Shown: piece after piece, positions 5,795 through 6,626 of the stretch | Layout: every line of letters begins with the position of its first letter | Numbering within the stretch: position 1 is the first letter of the stretch | Source of the DNA: Bacteroidota bacterium | GTDB taxonomy: Bacteria > Bacteroidota > Ignavibacteria > UBA10030 > UBA8401 | Assembly (NCBI GenBank): GCA_030824295.1 | Contig: JAVBYA010000241.1 | Location: 1 to 6,626 of the forward strand | Direction: 5' to 3' | Length of the DNA stretch: 6,626 bases | Made by a program: the position numbers and the translations under genes | Notes under the pieces: model-generated | The model's database searches: none | What the model was told of the DNA's origin: nothing | The model's input: the letters and a program-made list of their open reading frames with translations, nothing else

Positions 5795-5912
5795 TTGATG
5801 CATCTCACAGCATCATCAATCCATATCTTCATCTAGGTCACCCGCCAGCACGTTTCCTTTATCTTGGTCCGATCGCGAACTCTCCATCTGGACCGTACCG
5901 AAAGGAAACTGT
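5795..5912. other. Spacer between response regulator and LamG gene
   Basis: This is 118 bp without a gene. TTGATG (5795-5800) and CATCAA (5814-5819) form a short inverted repeat right after the TAG stop, with no T-run, so termination there is doubtful. TATCTTGG (5860-5867) could be a -10-like box, but no convincing -35 is seen. The spacer could hold the promoter and operator of the next gene. Only the AAAGGAAA ribosome binding site at 5901-5908 is convincing. Confidence 0.4.
5901..5908 (+). promoter_or_regulatory. Ribosome binding site deciding a GTG start
   Basis: AAAGGAAA contains the Shine-Dalgarno core AGGA (5903-5906), six bases before GTG at 5913. The overlapping GTG at 5911 runs straight into TGA, and no in-frame ATG is found just upstream, so this site fixes 5913 as the start. 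Confidence 0.7.
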
Positions 5913-6626
5913 GTGAGACATCCCGTACTGCTGCTGTTGTGCCTCGCGGCACTCCCCTCCGGACTCTTCCCTCAATCCGGACATGCCGTTCACTTCACGG
6001 CCTCCTCTTCCCGCTACATCGTTGTGCCGCATGCGGAAGTGCTGGCCCCGGCATCAGCGGTCACGGTGGAGGCATGGATTAAGGCCGATACGCTTTCCGG
6101 TTCTCCCTCCATCATCAGTAAAACGGAACTGGGAGGATATGCCCTCTACGGTGCCGGCGGCACGCTCCGTTTCGATGTGAGGCTGAGCGGTGTGTATCGC
6201 ACGGTGAGTGTGAACGGCAACGGCATCCTGAAACAGTGGCATCATGTCGCAGCGACTTCGGACGGCCGGTACACACGGATGTACATAGACGGTGTACACT
6301 CCGCAACGGACGATGCCGGCGGCACCTTTCCCATCCAATACTCAACGGCCAACGGATTGATCTTCGGAGCGGAAGCGTCCAACAACAATTTAGCGAACGG
6401 CGGATTCTTTTACGGTGCGCTCGATGAGATACGGATCTGGAATGTGATGCGGAGCGGCGCCGAGATCGCAGCGCACAAGGACACATTGCTTTCCGGGAAT
6501 GAATCGGGTCTGATCGGGTATTGGCGGCTGGATGAGGGGAGCGGTTCCATTGCCGGGGACCTTACGGCGAACAACAACGACGGACAGCTCATCAATTCTC
6601 CGCTGTGGATCCTCTCCGACGTTTCG
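5913..6626 (+). CDS. Secreted LamG/concanavalin-like domain protein, 3' end cut off
   Basis: The reading frame is open from GTG 5913 to the last base (238 codons, no stop), so the protein continues beyond the window. Residues 1 to about 21 look like a signal peptide (MRHPVLLLLCLAALPSG, Met from GTG), so it is probably exported. About 24-205 is a LamG-like (Laminin_G_3 type) jelly-roll domain with its characteristic words in order: VTVEAWIK at 50-57, SIISK at 66-70, QWHHVAATSDG at 108-118, YIDG at 124-127, GALDEIRIWN at 168-177. IGYWRLDEG at 201-209 and NNNDGQL at 220-226 follow, as in many LamG proteins of FCB bacteria. Such domains bind carbohydrate or protein ligands and are often part of large surface proteins; the function here is not known. 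A Type IX secretion sorting tail would be at the missing C-terminus. It is downstream of the two-component pair on the same strand and may be its target (inference). Confidence 0.88.
   Translation, partial: MRHPVLLLLCLAALPSGLFPQSGHAVHFTASSSRYIVVPHAEVLAPASAVTVEAWIKADTLSGSPSIISKTELGGYALYGAGGTLRFDVRLSGVYRTVSVNGNGILKQWHHVAATSDGRYTRMYIDGVHSATDDAGGTFPIQYSTANGLIFGAEASNNNLANGGFFYGALDEIRIWNVMRSGAEIAAHKDTLLSGNESGLIGYWRLDEGSGSIAGDLTANNNDGQLINSPLWILSDVS

Noticed and set aside
5795..5819. Terminator after the response regulator
   Set aside because: The TTGATG/CATCAA inverted repeat has only six clean pairs, is AT-rich, and is not followed by a T-run. At most it is a weak stem.

Overview
This window looks like a chromosomal piece of a moderately GC-rich bacterium of the Bacteroidota/Ignavibacteriota (FCB) type. 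The taxonomic guess is inference. It rests on a periplasmic Reg_prop/Y_Y_Y sensor kinase, a secreted LamG-like protein next to it, and a repeat-rich spacer of a kind often seen in such genomes. No marker gene is present to prove it.

Layout: a complete tRNA-Arg(ACG) occupies bases 1-74 and is followed at once by a strong intrinsic terminator (84-116). Bases 117-1057 contain no credible gene. They hold a mosaic of repeats: two nearly full copies of a ~200-bp AC/AG-rich long repeat (290-489, 520-720), a third copy with a 45-bp internal deletion (829-935), two end remnants (124-176, 991-1019), and short GC-rich hairpins of two families. One family has a TTCA centre (247-266, 721-740, 948-967, variant 770-785). 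The other has GGACGGGAT arms (177-201, 1020-1045). Hairpins of the first family, including one decayed copy near 485-512, recur about every 230 bp.

A DMT/EamA-family membrane transporter lies on the minus strand (1058-1924). A good sigma70-type promoter lies inside the longest version of that reading frame and argues for the shorter start. Divergently, on the plus strand, comes a 983-residue periplasmic-sensing histidine kinase (2105-5056), then 51 bp later a NarL/FixJ-type response regulator (5108-5794). Together they form a typical kinase/regulator pair: the kinase senses something outside the inner membrane, phosphorylates itself at His784, passes phosphate to Asp65 of the regulator, and the regulator binds DNA through its LuxR-type HTH. 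A secreted LamG/concanavalin-like protein starts with GTG at 5913 and runs off the end of the window. It may be a target of the pair, but that is only suggested by proximity.

The coding part is made of known families. The part that most deserves a second look is the 900-bp repeat mosaic, where short palindromic elements appear to sit inside copies of the longer repeat.
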